Positions 1 through 8,689 are shown, counted from the stretch's first letter. The stretch: 64,000 nt of DNA from Streptomyces bambusae (GCF_020532645.1 NZ_JAJAUZ010000030.1:33592-97591), one strand, 5' to 3'. The notes: generated by a model from the sequence alone, not told the origin. Program-made: numbers and translations.

Positions 1-1
1 C

Positions 2-1480
2 GTGTACAACGCCGCCGGCCGCTTCGCCTTCGGCCTCAGCGAGCAGGACGCGCGGTCGGTGAACGTCACCGGGGCGCTGAACGTGGTCGAGTGGGCCGCC
101 ACGCTGCCCCGGCTCCGCCGGCTCGTGCACATCAGCGGATACCGGGTGAGCGCGGCCGACGGACACCCCGACTACACCGCGCTGGGAGCCTACGAGGCGT
201 CCAAGTTCGAGGCCGATCTCGCCGTCCGGGCCCGTGCCGAGGCGCTGTCGGTGCCGCTGACCGTCGCCAACCCCAGCACCGTGATCGGGCCGGGCCAGTA
301 CATCGGCCTGGCCACCCTCGTCGAGGACCTGTGGAACGGGCGGCTCCCCGCGCTGCCCGGAAGCTCCGACACCTTCCTGCCCGTCACCACCATCGACTAC
401 CTGGTGCGGTTCCTGGCGGAGATACCCGCATCGCCCGTGGGCGAGCACTACTGGGTGCTCGACGACACCACCCCGCTCCTGCCCGACCTGATCGGCACGA
501 TGGCCGCCCACATGGGCGTACGGGCACCCCGCCGGACCATCCCCGCCGGCCTGCTGCGGCGCCTGCCGCAACGGTTGACCGGTGCCGACCCCGAGACTCT
601 GTCCTTCCTGTCCGCCGACCGCTACCCGACCGCCTCCGCCCACGCCTTCGCCGCGCGCACCGGCCTGGAGATGCCTCCGGCGACCGAGGCCCTGCGCACC
701 TGGGCCGACGACCTGGTGGCCGCCCGCTTCGGCTCCGCATCGCCCTGGCAGCGCCCGTACGGCTTCCACACCGTCGCCGGCGCTCCGACGTGGGCGACCG
801 GCGACCGGCACCGCCCCTCCCACGTCCTGCTGCACGGCCTGCCGATGAACGGCGACCTCTGGAGGCCCCTCGCCGCCCACCTCCCCGGCCCCGTGCTCGC
901 CCCCGACCTGCCCGGCCTGGGGCGCTCGGGCCCCTCCGCACAGCCGGTCGACGCGTGGCTGGCCGAACTGATGGGCCCGGTGCAGACCCGTCCCGTGCTG
1001 GTCGCGCACTCCCTGGCCTGCGGGGCCGCGCTCCGCTTCGCCGTCGGCCATCCGGACCGCCTCAGCGGCCTCGTCCTCGTCTCCCCGGCGTTCCTCCAGG
1101 CGCCCGCCCCGCGGCTCGCCCGCTCCGTCCTGGCCGCCCCGATGCTGCGCCGCATGCCGGCCCCCCGGCTGGCCCGGACGCTCGGTGTACCCGACGGACC
1201 GGAGGTGCAGAGCGCCGCGGCCGACCTGAGGCGCCCCGGGGTGGCGCGGCGCGTGACCGCGTCCCTGCGCGCGCACACCGCCGAGCGCCACCGGTTGCGG
1301 GCACTCCTCGACCGGGTGGCCGTACCGGTCCGGATCGTCGTGGGTGCCACGGACCCCCTGACCGAACCCGTCGACCTCCCGGTGACCGAGATCGCCGGGG
1401 CCGGCCACTACCCCCAACTGACCCATCCCACTCAGGTCGCCCACTCCCTCCGCACCACCGGCGCTCCGACCGGCGCGTGA
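2..1480 (+). CDS. NAD-dependent epimerase / alpha-beta hydrolase fusion (5' truncated by window)
   Basis: The frame is open from the window edge and the N-terminal Rossmann glycine motif is missing, so the true start lies outside. Visible residues 1-245 resemble an extended SDR or nucleoside-sugar epimerase, with the catalytic pair in YEASK (64-68) and an NPSTVIGPG stretch. Residues 270-490 form an alpha/beta hydrolase: LLHGLPMNG oxyanion region, nucleophile Ser337 in AHSLA, Asp in GATDPL and His in GAGHYPQL. The two enzymes are joined in one uninterrupted frame by a short linker. The substrate cannot be told. The SDR-hydrolase fusion is seen directly; a two-step oxidoreduction plus hydrolysis on one substrate is inference. 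Confidence 0.85.
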   Translation: MYNAAGRFAFGLSEQDARSVNVTGALNVVEWAATLPRLRRLVHISGYRVSAADGHPDYTALGAYEASKFEADLAVRARAEALSVPLTVANPSTVIGPGQYIGLATLVEDLWNGRLPALPGSSDTFLPVTTIDYLVRFLAEIPASPVGEHYWVLDDTTPLLPDLIGTMAAHMGVRAPRRTIPAGLLRRLPQRLTGADPETLSFLSADRYPTASAHAFAARTGLEMPPATEALRTWADDLVAARFGSASPWQRPYGFHTVAGAPTWATGDRHRPSHVLLHGLPMNGDLWRPLAAHLPGPVLAPDLPGLGRSGPSAQPVDAWLAELMGPVQTRPVLVAHSLACGAALRFAVGHPDRLSGLVLVSPAFLQAPAPRLARSVLAAPMLRRMPAPRLARTLGVPDGPEVQSAAADLRRPGVARRVTASLRAHTAERHRLRALLDRVAVPVRIVVGATDPLTEPVDLPVTEIAGAGHYPQLTHPTQVAHSLRTTGAPTGA

Positions 1481-1486
1481 GCCGGA

Positions 1487-1507
1487 GACCTGAGCGGACG
1501 TCAGGTC
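1487..1507 (+). terminator. Short inverted repeat after the fusion gene
   Basis: GACCTGA and TCAGGTC are perfect 7-base arms around a 7-base loop, starting seven bases after the stop codon. There is no T tract, as is usual in this GC class. A weak terminator is the simplest reading. Confidence 0.4.
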
Positions 1508-1586
1508 CGATAGGGCCAGATCCCGCTGTGGCAGGCATCGGAGATCGGGGGCGCGGCCCTGGAAGGACGATGTCCATCATGGCGGC

Positions 1587-1645
1587 ATGGGGAAGGAGAA
1601 GCCACGTCCTCGCGGCCCGTTGAGGCCCGAGTTCAAGGCCGAGGC
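1587..1645 (+). pseudogene. IS3-family OrfA N-terminal scrap
   Basis: The frame beginning ATGGGGAAGGAG reads MGKEKPRPRG then RPEFKAEA. This resembles the first 20 residues of Streptomyces IS3-type OrfA proteins (MGKxxPRxxxxFTPEFKAE). The similarity stops after about 20 residues and no OrfB follows. I read it as a relic of an excised or rearranged element. The match is short, so confidence is moderate. Confidence 0.4.
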
Positions 1646-1763
1646 CGACGCGCCCGTCCGCTTCGGTCTGAACAGCACACGAGCCCCGATCCCCTGTGCC
1701 GTCCGCCGAGCACCTGCGGTGCCTGTCGTCCTTCGAGGCAGCCAGGTGGACCTCGGCGGTTCG

Positions 1764-2201
1764 CTACGCCGTGGGGACGGTGAGGCTGCCTGCCCGGATC
1801 GAGTCGAGCAGCGCGTCCTTGACCTGGGGCGGCATCAGGTTCAGGGCGTCGATGGCCTCGACGGTGAGCGGGACTTCCTCAAGCAGGTACTCGCCGCGGT
1901 CGTCGTGCTGGAACTCGGGTCCGGTGCGGTCGTCGAAGTTCCAGGAGCGGATCCGGGCGGTGTAGAAGTCCTCGGCTTCGCCCTTGTCGTTCTCCAGCCG
2001 GCAGAACGGGCGCAGGTCGGCGGCCTCGCCGGCGATCTCTTCGCGGACTTCCCGCAGCAGTGCGGCCTCGAGACCGGCGTCCTCGGGCTCCACACCGCCG
2101 CCGACGAGGACCTGGTAGGCCGGGATGCCGGGGCGGATGCGCGTGATGACGAGCATGCTGCCGCGATCGGTGAGCAGGACGGCGCGCACGCGCTGCTTCA
2201 T
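1764..2201 (-). CDS. NUDIX hydrolase
   Basis: A 145-residue cytoplasmic protein of the NUDIX fold, which hydrolyses nucleoside diphosphates linked to another moiety. The box region reads GGGVEPEDAG...LLREVREEIAG. The REVREE metal-binding core is intact, but the position that normally carries the first Glu of the box holds Ala. The start was set at the ATG at 2199-2201, where the complement shows a GGGAGA ribosome site eight bases upstream. The reading frame runs much further upstream but is Arg/His-rich and non-coding there. The gene lies directly behind the tail of a dead SDR gene on the same strand, so it may once have been the second gene of that operon. The substrate is unknown. Confidence 0.8.
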   Translation of the reverse strand: MKQRVRAVLLTDRGSMLVITRIRPGIPAYQVLVGGGVEPEDAGLEAALLREVREEIAGEAADLRPFCRLENDKGEAEDFYTARIRSWNFDDRTGPEFQHDDRGEYLLEEVPLTVEAIDALNLMPPQVKDALLDSIRAGSLTVPTA

Positions 2202-2239
2202 GAGCTGGTCTCCCTGGTGGCGTGGTGGTCGGTCCTGCG

Positions 2240-2345
2240 TCAGTGAAGCATCCAGCCGCCGTCGATGGTCAACGCCTGGGCGGTGATGAACGATGCGACG
2301 GGGGTGACGAGGAAGGTGACGGCGGCGGCGACGTCGCCGATGCAT
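2240..2345 (-). pseudogene. C-terminal tail of a lost short-chain dehydrogenase
   Basis: The complement reads IGDVAAAVTFLVTP, then VASFITAQALTIDGG, WMLH and stop. This is the classical SDR C-terminus (DVAxAVxFL...SFITGQ.L.VDGG). No catalytic Tyr-x3-Lys or cofactor-binding half remains upstream; the sequence passes abruptly into the hairpin region. This is therefore a 3' fragment left by deletion. It sits about 40 bases upstream of the NUDIX start on the same strand. Confidence 0.65.
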
Positions 2346-2392
2346 GCGGGAGCAGGCCGGGCCGCGCCTGCTGTTCGTGAACATCACGTTGC

Positions 2393-2421
2393 AGGCCGGC
2401 CGCTGCAGGTGCGGCCGGCCT
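2393..2421. repeat. Perfect 11-base inverted repeat
   Basis: AGGCCGGCCGC and GCGGCCGGCCT flank a 7-base loop. It lies between the SDR relic (minus) and the TSUP permease (plus), 33 bases before the permease start. It could be an operator for the permease or a terminator-like structure; its position upstream of both neighbours argues against a simple terminator. Confidence 0.6.
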
Positions 2422-2453
2422 GATACTGGCCAGACGATCGTCGGGCGGGGGCA

Positions 2454-3245
2454 GTGGTGGACGGGTGGCTCCTGTGGGGCGGGCTGGCCGCGGGGCTGCT
2501 GATCGCGATGGTGACCGCACCGGTCGGAGTCTCCGGCGCGGTCTTCCTCCTCCCGGTGCAGCTCAGCGTGTTCGCCGTCCCGAACCCCGCGCTCACCCCC
2601 ACCAACCTGCTCTACAACGTCGTCGCCGGACCCGGCGCCCTCGGCCGGCACCACCGGGCGGGCAGCCTGTGGTCCCCGCTCACCCGCCGCTTGATCACCG
2701 GTACGCTCCCCGGTGTCGTGGCCGGAGCCGCCCTGCGCGTCTTCGTGCTCCCCGGCCCCGCCGTCTTCCGCATCATGATCGCCTGCCTCCTCCTGCCGCT
2801 GGGCCTGTGGCTGTGCGCTCGTACCCTGCGTCCTTCCGCGCCGGCCGCGGTAGGCACCGGCGAACCGTCCCCCGGCACGCTCACCGGGCTCGCCCTGGCG
2901 GTGGGGGTGGTCGGAGGCCTCTACGGGATCGGCGGAGGCTCCCTGCTCGGCCCGATCCTCGCCGGCCGCGGCCTGCCGATGTCCCGCCTCGCCCCGGCCG
3001 CCCTCGCCGCCACCTTCGCCACCTCCGTCGTCGGCGCCGCGACCTTCGCCCTCCTGGCCCTGTTCCACGGCGGCGACATCGCCCCCCACTGGCGGCTGGG
3101 CCTGGCCTGCGGCCTCGGTGGCCTCATCGGCGGCTACCTCGGCGCCCGCCTCCAACCCCGCCTCCCCGAAACCCTCCTGCGCCTGCTCCTGGGCCTGCTC
3201 GCGATCGGGACCGGCACCCTCTACGCCGCCCAAGCGCTCACCTGA
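2454..3245 (+). CDS. TSUP-family (TauE/SafE-like) membrane permease
   Basis: A 263-residue very hydrophobic protein with about eight membrane spans. It begins at GTG (MVDGWLLWGG). The two halves each carry the TSUP glycine/proline signature: TAPVGVSGA near residue 22 and GLYGIGGGSLLGP near 155, with NPALTPTNLLYN after the first. Family members export sulfite, sulfoacetate or other small anions across the cytoplasmic membrane; the substrate here is not predictable. It is single and not in an operon. Confidence 0.85.
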   Translation: MVDGWLLWGGLAAGLLIAMVTAPVGVSGAVFLLPVQLSVFAVPNPALTPTNLLYNVVAGPGALGRHHRAGSLWSPLTRRLITGTLPGVVAGAALRVFVLPGPAVFRIMIACLLLPLGLWLCARTLRPSAPAAVGTGEPSPGTLTGLALAVGVVGGLYGIGGGSLLGPILAGRGLPMSRLAPAALAATFATSVVGAATFALLALFHGGDIAPHWRLGLACGLGGLIGGYLGARLQPRLPETLLRLLLGLLAIGTGTLYAAQALT

Positions 3246-3356
3246 CCAGGCGGGTTGGCCCGGTTGCTGCACGAGCTGGACGAAGTGGACGACCTCGCGT
3301 CCGCGTTCGAGCCCTCAACGGACGGCTTTGGACGGAACCGGCCTTGCCGTGGTCGC

Positions 3357-3698
3357 TCACCAGTCCCGGCCGGCGGTCAGTATTTCCGTGTCCGCGTCGG
3401 TGAATCCGTATGCCGACGCGATGAAACGAAACTCATGGCAGATCCATTCGCGCGCGACCGTCTCGATCTCGCTTCCGGCCGCCACGAACTGCTCGTCCAG
3501 CAGGTTGAACTCTTCCGTGGCAGCCTGGGTGACGCGATACAGGGCCTCCAGGCCCGATGGAGGTTCGGCCTCAAGACGCTCGCAGAGCTGCTGCAGGATT
3601 CGCTTCCCCCCGTCCACTACGCCGTCGGGGAAGTACGGGTCTTCGTACATCGCTTGCAGGAACGCGTGCTCCGACACCTGCTCGTTGGTGATCGGCAT
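3357..3698 (-). CDS. DUF5713 family protein
   Basis: A 113-residue soluble protein. Recognisable family blocks are YEDPYFPDGVVDGGKRIL, LEALYRVT, the SEIETVARE stretch and the terminal AYGFTDADTEILTAGRDW. The ATG at 3696-3698 is chosen because the complement upstream reads GAGGGGGGCGCC; a longer in-frame start at 3767 has no ribosome site. The function of this family is unknown. No operon partner. Confidence 0.8.
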   Translation of the reverse strand: MPITNEQVSEHAFLQAMYEDPYFPDGVVDGGKRILQQLCERLEAEPPSGLEALYRVTQAATEEFNLLDEQFVAAGSEIETVAREWICHEFRFIASAYGFTDADTEILTAGRDW

Positions 3699-3771
3699 GG
3701 CGCCCCCCTCTTCCCCGCGATCGGCTGACGCACCGATCATGCACTGCACCACTGACAGCGGCGCCACGCCT

Positions 3772-4065
3772 TTACCGCTTCCGGTGTTTCCCGCCTTGCT
3801 TCTTCGGCGCCGGCTGTTCCGGCTGCGGCTGCGGCTGCGGTGCGGGGTTGAGGATGCGGCAGGCGGCTGCGTAGTCCTCGGCTACGGTCACGGTGACCCA
3901 CTGGAATCCGTCCCATTCCAGGATCAGGCGCGGGGCACGGGTGTTGAGGTGGGCTGCCCGCTGGGGACCCGCTGCGAGGGTGATGGCCTTGAGCTCGCCG
4001 GGCTTGCGCAGACGTCCTTCACGGCGTGCGGCCCACAGGTCGAGCGGTTCGTCTTCGGGATTCAT
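3772..4065 (-). CDS. DUF6087 family protein
   Basis: A 97-residue protein starting MNPEDEPLDLWAARREGRLR, with a central RAPRLILEWDGFQWVTVTVAEDYAAA block. The tail is a PQ repeat (PAPQPQPQPEQP) followed by a basic KKQGGKHRKR end. The complement shows GGAGGT about eight bases before the ATG, which fixes the start inside a longer frame. The family is small, actinobacterial and uncharacterised; the basic tail would allow nucleic-acid contact but this is inference. Confidence 0.7.
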   Translation of the reverse strand: MNPEDEPLDLWAARREGRLRKPGELKAITLAAGPQRAAHLNTRAPRLILEWDGFQWVTVTVAEDYAAACRILNPAPQPQPQPEQPAPKKQGGKHRKR

Positions 4066-4208
4066 CGTCGTACCTCCGTCGTGCAGAGGCAGCACGCTAT
4101 CGGCTCCCGGCGGTACGTGCCCGCTTGTTGCGACGGTCTCAGGTCGATTGCCCGGGTTGGCAGCAGTTGATTCGGTTGTAGGCCGCGGTAGGTCATACAG
4201 TCCCCCAC

Positions 4209-4868
4209 ATGAGTGACAAGGCTGAGGACTGGGTGTCTACGGGTAAGGCCGCGCGGCGGTTGGGGGTGTCTACTCGGACGCTGCGCCGCTACACCCTGGA
4301 GGGGGTGTTGGAGGATCGTCGGTCTCCGGGTGGCCGGCGGGTGTTCCGGGTGGGGGATCTCGATGTGCTGGCCCGGAAGCGTGGCGCTCCGGTGGAGCAG
4401 CCGGCGGGGTCGGTGGTGCTGTATGGGCGGGTGTCTTCCCACCGGCAGCGGGCCGAGGGTGATCTGGACCGGCAGATGGAACGCCTTCGTGTGGCGGCCG
4501 GTGACCGGGTCGTGGCCGGGGAGTTCACCGATGTGGCCTCGGGGTTGTCGGACAAGCGTAAGGGGATGCGGCGTGCGTTGCGGGCCTGCCAGGACGAGGG
4601 GGTGGCGGTGCTGCTGGTGACGCACGAGGAGCGGCTGGCTCGGTTCGGTACGGGCTTGCTGGCGGAGGTGGTGTTGCCGTCGTGGGGGTGCCGGCTGGAG
4701 ATCGTGGGCGGGGACGAGGAACTCGACGGGGTGCAGGAGGGGGATCTCGCGCGGGACATGCTCGCGGTCGTGACCTCGTTCTCGGGGCGGCTGTATGGGG
4801 CGCGGTCGGCGAAGGCTCGGGCGTTGACCTCGGCGGTCAAGTCCACCACCGGCGAACGGGATTTGTAG
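4209..4868 (+). mobile_element. IS607-type serine recombinase (TnpA) without TnpB
   Basis: A 219-residue protein with a MerR-like helix-turn-helix at residues 9-50 (STGKAARRLGVSTRTLRRY) followed by a small serine recombinase domain. The nucleophile lies in YGRVSS (72-77), with the DLDRQ block and the THEERLARFG segment that IS607 TnpAs share. IS607 elements normally carry a TnpB/IscB-like nuclease gene directly downstream; here the next 378 bases hold none. Either this is a decayed element or a minimal TnpA-only unit. Terminal repeats cannot be defined, because IS607 ends are simple. Confidence 0.85.
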
Positions 4869-5246
4869 GCCACAGTTGGCCATGTCTAAGGTCCTTCCTT
4901 GTTGGTTGAGGAACTGATCCGCCGAGAGGGGGTCGTGATCGTGGCAAGGAAGCGCAGCAGTGCGCCGCAGTCCCGCATCCACCGGCTGATCTCCCAAGCC
5001 AACAAGGGCACCTGGACCACCGGCACCCGCGCCACCCCACACACCTACGACAGAACCTGCCGCTGACCACCACCGCCCCTGCTGTGTGGACGAGCCGGAG
5101 ATCGTCATGGACGACATGTTCTGGCGGCAAGCCGGGCGATGCCAACGGGCCGACGGGCCGGCCGGCTCAGGGTGGCGCCGGGGCGGTGGTGTGCCGCAGC
5201 CGTGCGCGGGTGACCAGGCCCGATCGCGTGGCTTAGGGTTTCCGCC
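4869..5246 (+). other. Region without a clear gene, downstream of the recombinase
   Basis: This is where TnpB would be expected. One short frame (about 4905-5067) reads VEELIRREGVVIVARKRSS then RIHRLISQANKGTW and stops after about 50 residues. It is basic and helical but matches nothing I recognise, and its ribosome site is poor. It may be a remnant of the element's right side. Nothing else is visible. Confidence 0.4.
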
Positions 5247-6266
5247 ATGACCCGAACAACGCCGCCGCGCCCCGTGCCTGTCGAGGGGCTTTTTCCGAAG
5301 CTGGAGGCGTTCAGTGGTGTGACGACGCGGCTTCACCCGCGGGCGGGACGTCCGGACGCGTCGGTCAGCTCGGTCGGCGGTCCCCTGCTGTGGCCGGCCG
5401 GCGAACCGTGGCCGATGTGCACGGAGCCGCACAAGCGCAGCAGCGGGTACCGCGTCGCGGACATCCGTCGCAGGCGTCAGGTGCTCGCCGACGCCTGGGC
5501 CCGGGACCGGCCGAGTGAAGAGGAACGGGCCCTGCTCAAGGAGCTGGGCCGCAGGCATCGTGAGCGGGAGATCGCCGACCACGATCCGATTCCGCTGATC
5601 GGCCTGGTCCAGCTGTACCGGCGGGACGTGCCGGGCCTTCCGCCGGGCCCGGAAGGCTGCGACCTGCTCCAGGTCCTCTGGTGCCCGTTCGAGGCACATG
5701 GCCCCACCCGCCATGGCCTGGCCCCGCACGTGCGCTGGCGCCGTTCCGACCAGGTTGCCGTGCCGCTCGACGTTCCGCCGCAGCCGGCGCTGGTCGGCTT
5801 CGAGGGCGCGGTGCCCGAGCCGTGCGTGCTGCACCCCGAGCAGGTCATCACGTACCCCTACGCCGGCTCGCTGCCGACCAGGCTGTGGAGAAAGATCGCG
5901 GCCTGGGAGGATACGGAGGAACGCAAGGCGGAGAAGCGCGGTCTGGACGACGAGCTGGTCACCTACCACCATGACCTGTCGATTCCGCAGGGCTGCCGGG
6001 TGGGTGGATTCCCCTCCTGGCGCACGACCGACCCCCACCCCATGATCTGCGAAGCCTGTGCCGCCCCCATGGTCCTCCTGCTGGCCCTCGACAGCCATGA
6101 GTGGGACGGCGCCGACGGCAGCTGGATGCCCACCGAAGAGCGGGACGTCGCCGAACACCTTCGAGACAGCCGTCCCACGCAGCTCATGATCGGCCGAGAC
6201 GGCCTGCTGAACATCTTCGCCTGCCCAACCGCCCCCGGGCACCCGCACCGATGGAACCTCCAATAG
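5247..6266 (+). CDS. DUF1963 (YwqG-like) domain protein
   Basis: A 339-residue soluble protein. Characteristic blocks are GGPLLWPAGEPWPMC, PLIGLVQLYRRDVPGLP, DLLQVLWCPFEAH and, near the C-terminus, RVGGFPSWRTTDPHPMICEAC followed by MVLLLALDS. These are the hallmarks of DUF1963, a cytoplasmic family of unknown function in bacteria and eukaryotes. The ATG at 5247 begins MTRTTPPRPVPVEGLFP. It is single, flanked by decayed DNA on both sides. Confidence 0.8.
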   Translation: MTRTTPPRPVPVEGLFPKLEAFSGVTTRLHPRAGRPDASVSSVGGPLLWPAGEPWPMCTEPHKRSSGYRVADIRRRRQVLADAWARDRPSEEERALLKELGRRHREREIADHDPIPLIGLVQLYRRDVPGLPPGPEGCDLLQVLWCPFEAHGPTRHGLAPHVRWRRSDQVAVPLDVPPQPALVGFEGAVPEPCVLHPEQVITYPYAGSLPTRLWRKIAAWEDTEERKAEKRGLDDELVTYHHDLSIPQGCRVGGFPSWRTTDPHPMICEACAAPMVLLLALDSHEWDGADGSWMPTEERDVAEHLRDSRPTQLMIGRDGLLNIFACPTAPGHPHRWNLQ

Positions 6267-6342
6267 ATCAGGCGGAGATCCTCGGACCGAGCGCTGTTGC
6301 CTCCCAACCCGCGAAGAGTCCAATCTTCCGACGGACCGCCCG

Positions 6343-6399
6343 CCCCCCTCTGCGCCCCGCCCCCCTCTGCGCCCCGCCCCCCTCTGCGCCCCGCCCCCA
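6343..6399. repeat. 17-base tandem repeat, three copies and a partial
   Basis: The unit GCCCCCCTCTGCGCCCC repeats head to tail three times, then breaks off into GCCCCC. It lies between the DUF1963 gene and the end of the frameshifted membrane gene. It looks like a variable-number repeat produced by slippage. It could also hinder assembly. Confidence 0.75.
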
Positions 6400-7078
6400 T
6401 CAGCGGCCCACCACCACCACCAGCCCCGCCCACAGGGCGGGTTCCGACGGGTCGTTGCCGGTGTCCTCCAGGACCTTCAGCAGTTCGCGGGCGGTTTCGT
6501 GGACCCGCGTGGGGAAGGCACGTGCCACGTCGCGGGTGGGGTCGGCCACGCTTCGAGGGCGTCCGCCACGGGCACGGTGGGCCGGTCCCCGCGGGCGAAC
6601 GAGGCGGCGCAGGCCTCGGCGACGTCGCCCACCGCCTCGCACCACCGCTCCAGGACACGTAGTTGCTCCGCCGGCGGTCCCTCGTCACGGACGGGCATCC
6701 GGCGCAGCGCGGCCAGGGCCCGTGCGGCGGCCGGCGACGTCGCCACGGACGGACCGCTCTGCCCGCAGCGGCGCAGCAGCCGCTGCTTGCGCCCTCTGCG
6801 CAGGGCGAGGAGCAGGGCCCCCGGCGGACCCAGGGGGACCAGCGTCCCGGACAGGAACCGCAGGACGGGCAAGGCGAGCGCCGAGACGACGAGCGAGGTC
6901 CGGCGGCCGCGACGAGCAGGAGGACGGCGACGGCGGCCAGCGCGGCCGTGCCGCCGTCGCGCAGATCGCACCCGAAGCGGGTCGGACCCGTTCCCGGACA
7001 GGAGACGGACGGCGGGTCCCAGGGCGTCGGCGCCTCCCGGTTCGGCGTGTACGTATCGCCGGCGTGCATCGCCTTCAT
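6400..7078 (-). pseudogene. Membrane protein of unknown family, broken by two frameshifts
   Basis: Three minus-strand frames join into one sensible protein. Frame one starts MKAMHAGDTYTPNREA at 7078 and runs to a hydrophobic AALAAVAVLLLVAA segment. Near 6900-6910 it passes to TSLVVSALALPVLRFLSG (second membrane span) and a helical domain ending VPVADALEA. Near 6548 it passes to VADPTRDVARAFPTRVHE and stops at VVVVGR. Codon usage and GC3 are coding-like in each piece. The reconstructed protein is about 225 residues with two adjacent spans and a cytoplasmic helical tail. Either two real frameshifts or sequencing errors in GC-rich runs explain it. Confidence 0.6.
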
Positions 7079-7275
7079 CCTGCTCGACGCCCTGCGCCTG
7101 CAACACGTACCAGCAGTGGCCGCAACTCCCGTACGGTCGGCCACCACTTGACCACCGGGAACAGCCACCAGCCCGGGGCGAGCCGAGGGGTGTCCGGTGG
7201 TGTCCTTCTGCGTGACCGTGTCGCCCTGAGGAAAAGGGATTGCCTCGGGGGAAGAGCTCACGTTGGGTTGGCAGC

Positions 7276-7809
7276 ATGACCGAACTGCACACCGATCGCC
7301 TCGCCCTGCGCCGATGGCGTGACTCCGACCTTGCACCATGGGCGGCGATGAACGCCGATCCCGACGTCCGGGAGCACTTGGGCGACCTGCTCACCCGTGA
7401 ACAGAGCGATGCTTCTGTGGCACGGTTCCAGGCCGATTTCGACCGGCGAGGCTACGGCTGGTGGGCCGTGGAGGTCCGGGCCACGGGAGAGTTCATCGGC
7501 TTCGCGGGTCTGGACCAGGTGGATGACGGCATGCCCTTCACCGGAGTGGAGATCGGCTGGAGGCTCGCCCGGTCGGCCTGGGGCCAGGGCTACGCCACCG
7601 AAGCCGCCCTGAAGGTCCTGGCCTACGGCTTCGACACGCTGGAACTTCCCGAGATCCTCGCCGTCACAACGGCTACGAACCTCCGCTCGCAGGCCGTGAT
7701 GCGCAGGATCGGCCTGACCCGCGACCCGGCTGACGACTTCGACGACCCCGCCGCGCCCGAAGGACCCCTGCGTCCGAACGTCCTGTTCCGCATCACCCGC
7801 GGTGCGTGA
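7276..7809 (+). CDS. RimJ/RimL-type GNAT N-acetyltransferase
   Basis: A 177-residue protein beginning MTELHTDRLALRRWRDSDL, the standard RimJ/L opening. The acetyl-CoA loop region is GWRLARSAWGQGYATEAA, with the following AVTTATNLRSQAVMRRIGL block. Such enzymes acetylate protein N-termini, small-molecule amines or antibiotics; the substrate is unknown. The ATG at 7276 is preferred to an upstream GTG/ATG run lacking homology. It is a single gene. Confidence 0.85.
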   Translation: MTELHTDRLALRRWRDSDLAPWAAMNADPDVREHLGDLLTREQSDASVARFQADFDRRGYGWWAVEVRATGEFIGFAGLDQVDDGMPFTGVEIGWRLARSAWGQGYATEAALKVLAYGFDTLELPEILAVTTATNLRSQAVMRRIGLTRDPADDFDDPAAPEGPLRPNVLFRITRGA

Positions 7810-7977
7810 GCCTCACGTTCTTGGCCGAGTCGCTGATCATCAGGTCCGCGACGGCGCTGCAGGTGTTCCTGATGCGAGAGCCGGCCTCGACGCGAACAGA
7901 ATGATCACGCCGTCCGGTGCCGCGGCCTGAGGTCAAGAGGCTTGCGTCCGCAGGAGAGTTGGGGTCAGGATCGAACC

Positions 7978-8667
7978 ATGATCAAAGGTGTGATGTTCGA
8001 CTTCTCGGGGACCCTCTTCCGCGTGGAGCCGACGGAGGACTGGCTGCGCGCCGTCGTGAGCGCGGCAGGAGTGGAGGCGACCGAGGCGGAACTCGCCGCG
8101 TGCGCCGCCCGCCTGGAGGCAGCGGGAGCACTGCCCGGCGGCGCCCCACCCGTGCGACTGCCGCACCACCTGGAGCAGCAGTGGCAGGCCCGCGACCTGA
8201 GCGCCGAAGCCCACCGCTCGGTGTACACGGCGCTCACGCGCGAAGCCGGACTGCCCTGGCCGCAGCTCGTGGAGCCGCTGTACGACCGTCACCACACCCC
8301 GGCCGCCTGGCGCCCGTACCCGGACACGGAAGCGACCCTGCGCGCCCTGCGCGAACGCGGGGTGCCCGTCGCCGTCGTCAGCAACATCGGCTGGGACCTG
8401 CGGCCGGTCTTCCAACACCACGGCGTGTACGACCTCGTCGACGCGTACCTGCTCTCCTACGAGGAGGGCGTCCAGAAGCCGGACGCACGCCTCTTCGCGA
8501 CCGCCTGCGAAGGGCTCGGCCTGCCGCCCGAGGAGGTCCTGATGGTCGGCGACAGCCAGGAGGCGGACGGCGGCGCGGCGGCCCTCGGGTGCCGGGTGCA
8601 CCTGGTCGAGCACCTGCCTGTCGAGCAGCGGCCCGACGCGCTGGCCGAGGTGCTGCGGGCGGTGTGA
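7978..8667 (+). CDS. HAD-superfamily hydrolase
   Basis: A 229-residue protein with all four HAD motifs: I, DFSGTL near residue 9 (nucleophile Asp); II, VVSNIG; III, the Lys in VQKPD; IV, MVGDSQEAD. The insertion between motifs I and II is helical, as in subfamily IA (phosphoglycolate phosphatase/haloacid dehalogenase type). The starting ATG follows AGGATCGAACC. It ends 22 bases from the convergent methyltransferase gene. Confidence 0.85.
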   Translation: MIKGVMFDFSGTLFRVEPTEDWLRAVVSAAGVEATEAELAACAARLEAAGALPGGAPPVRLPHHLEQQWQARDLSAEAHRSVYTALTREAGLPWPQLVEPLYDRHHTPAAWRPYPDTEATLRALRERGVPVAVVSNIGWDLRPVFQHHGVYDLVDAYLLSYEEGVQKPDARLFATACEGLGLPPEEVLMVGDSQEADGGAAALGCRVHLVEHLPVEQRPDALAEVLRAV

Positions 8668-8689
8668 GGACAGCACGCCACCTCGGGCA

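Noticed and set aside
4062..6323. 753-codon minus-strand frame through the recombinase and DUF1963 genes
   Set aside because: It is a composite of antisense sequence with no recognisable domain and biased composition.
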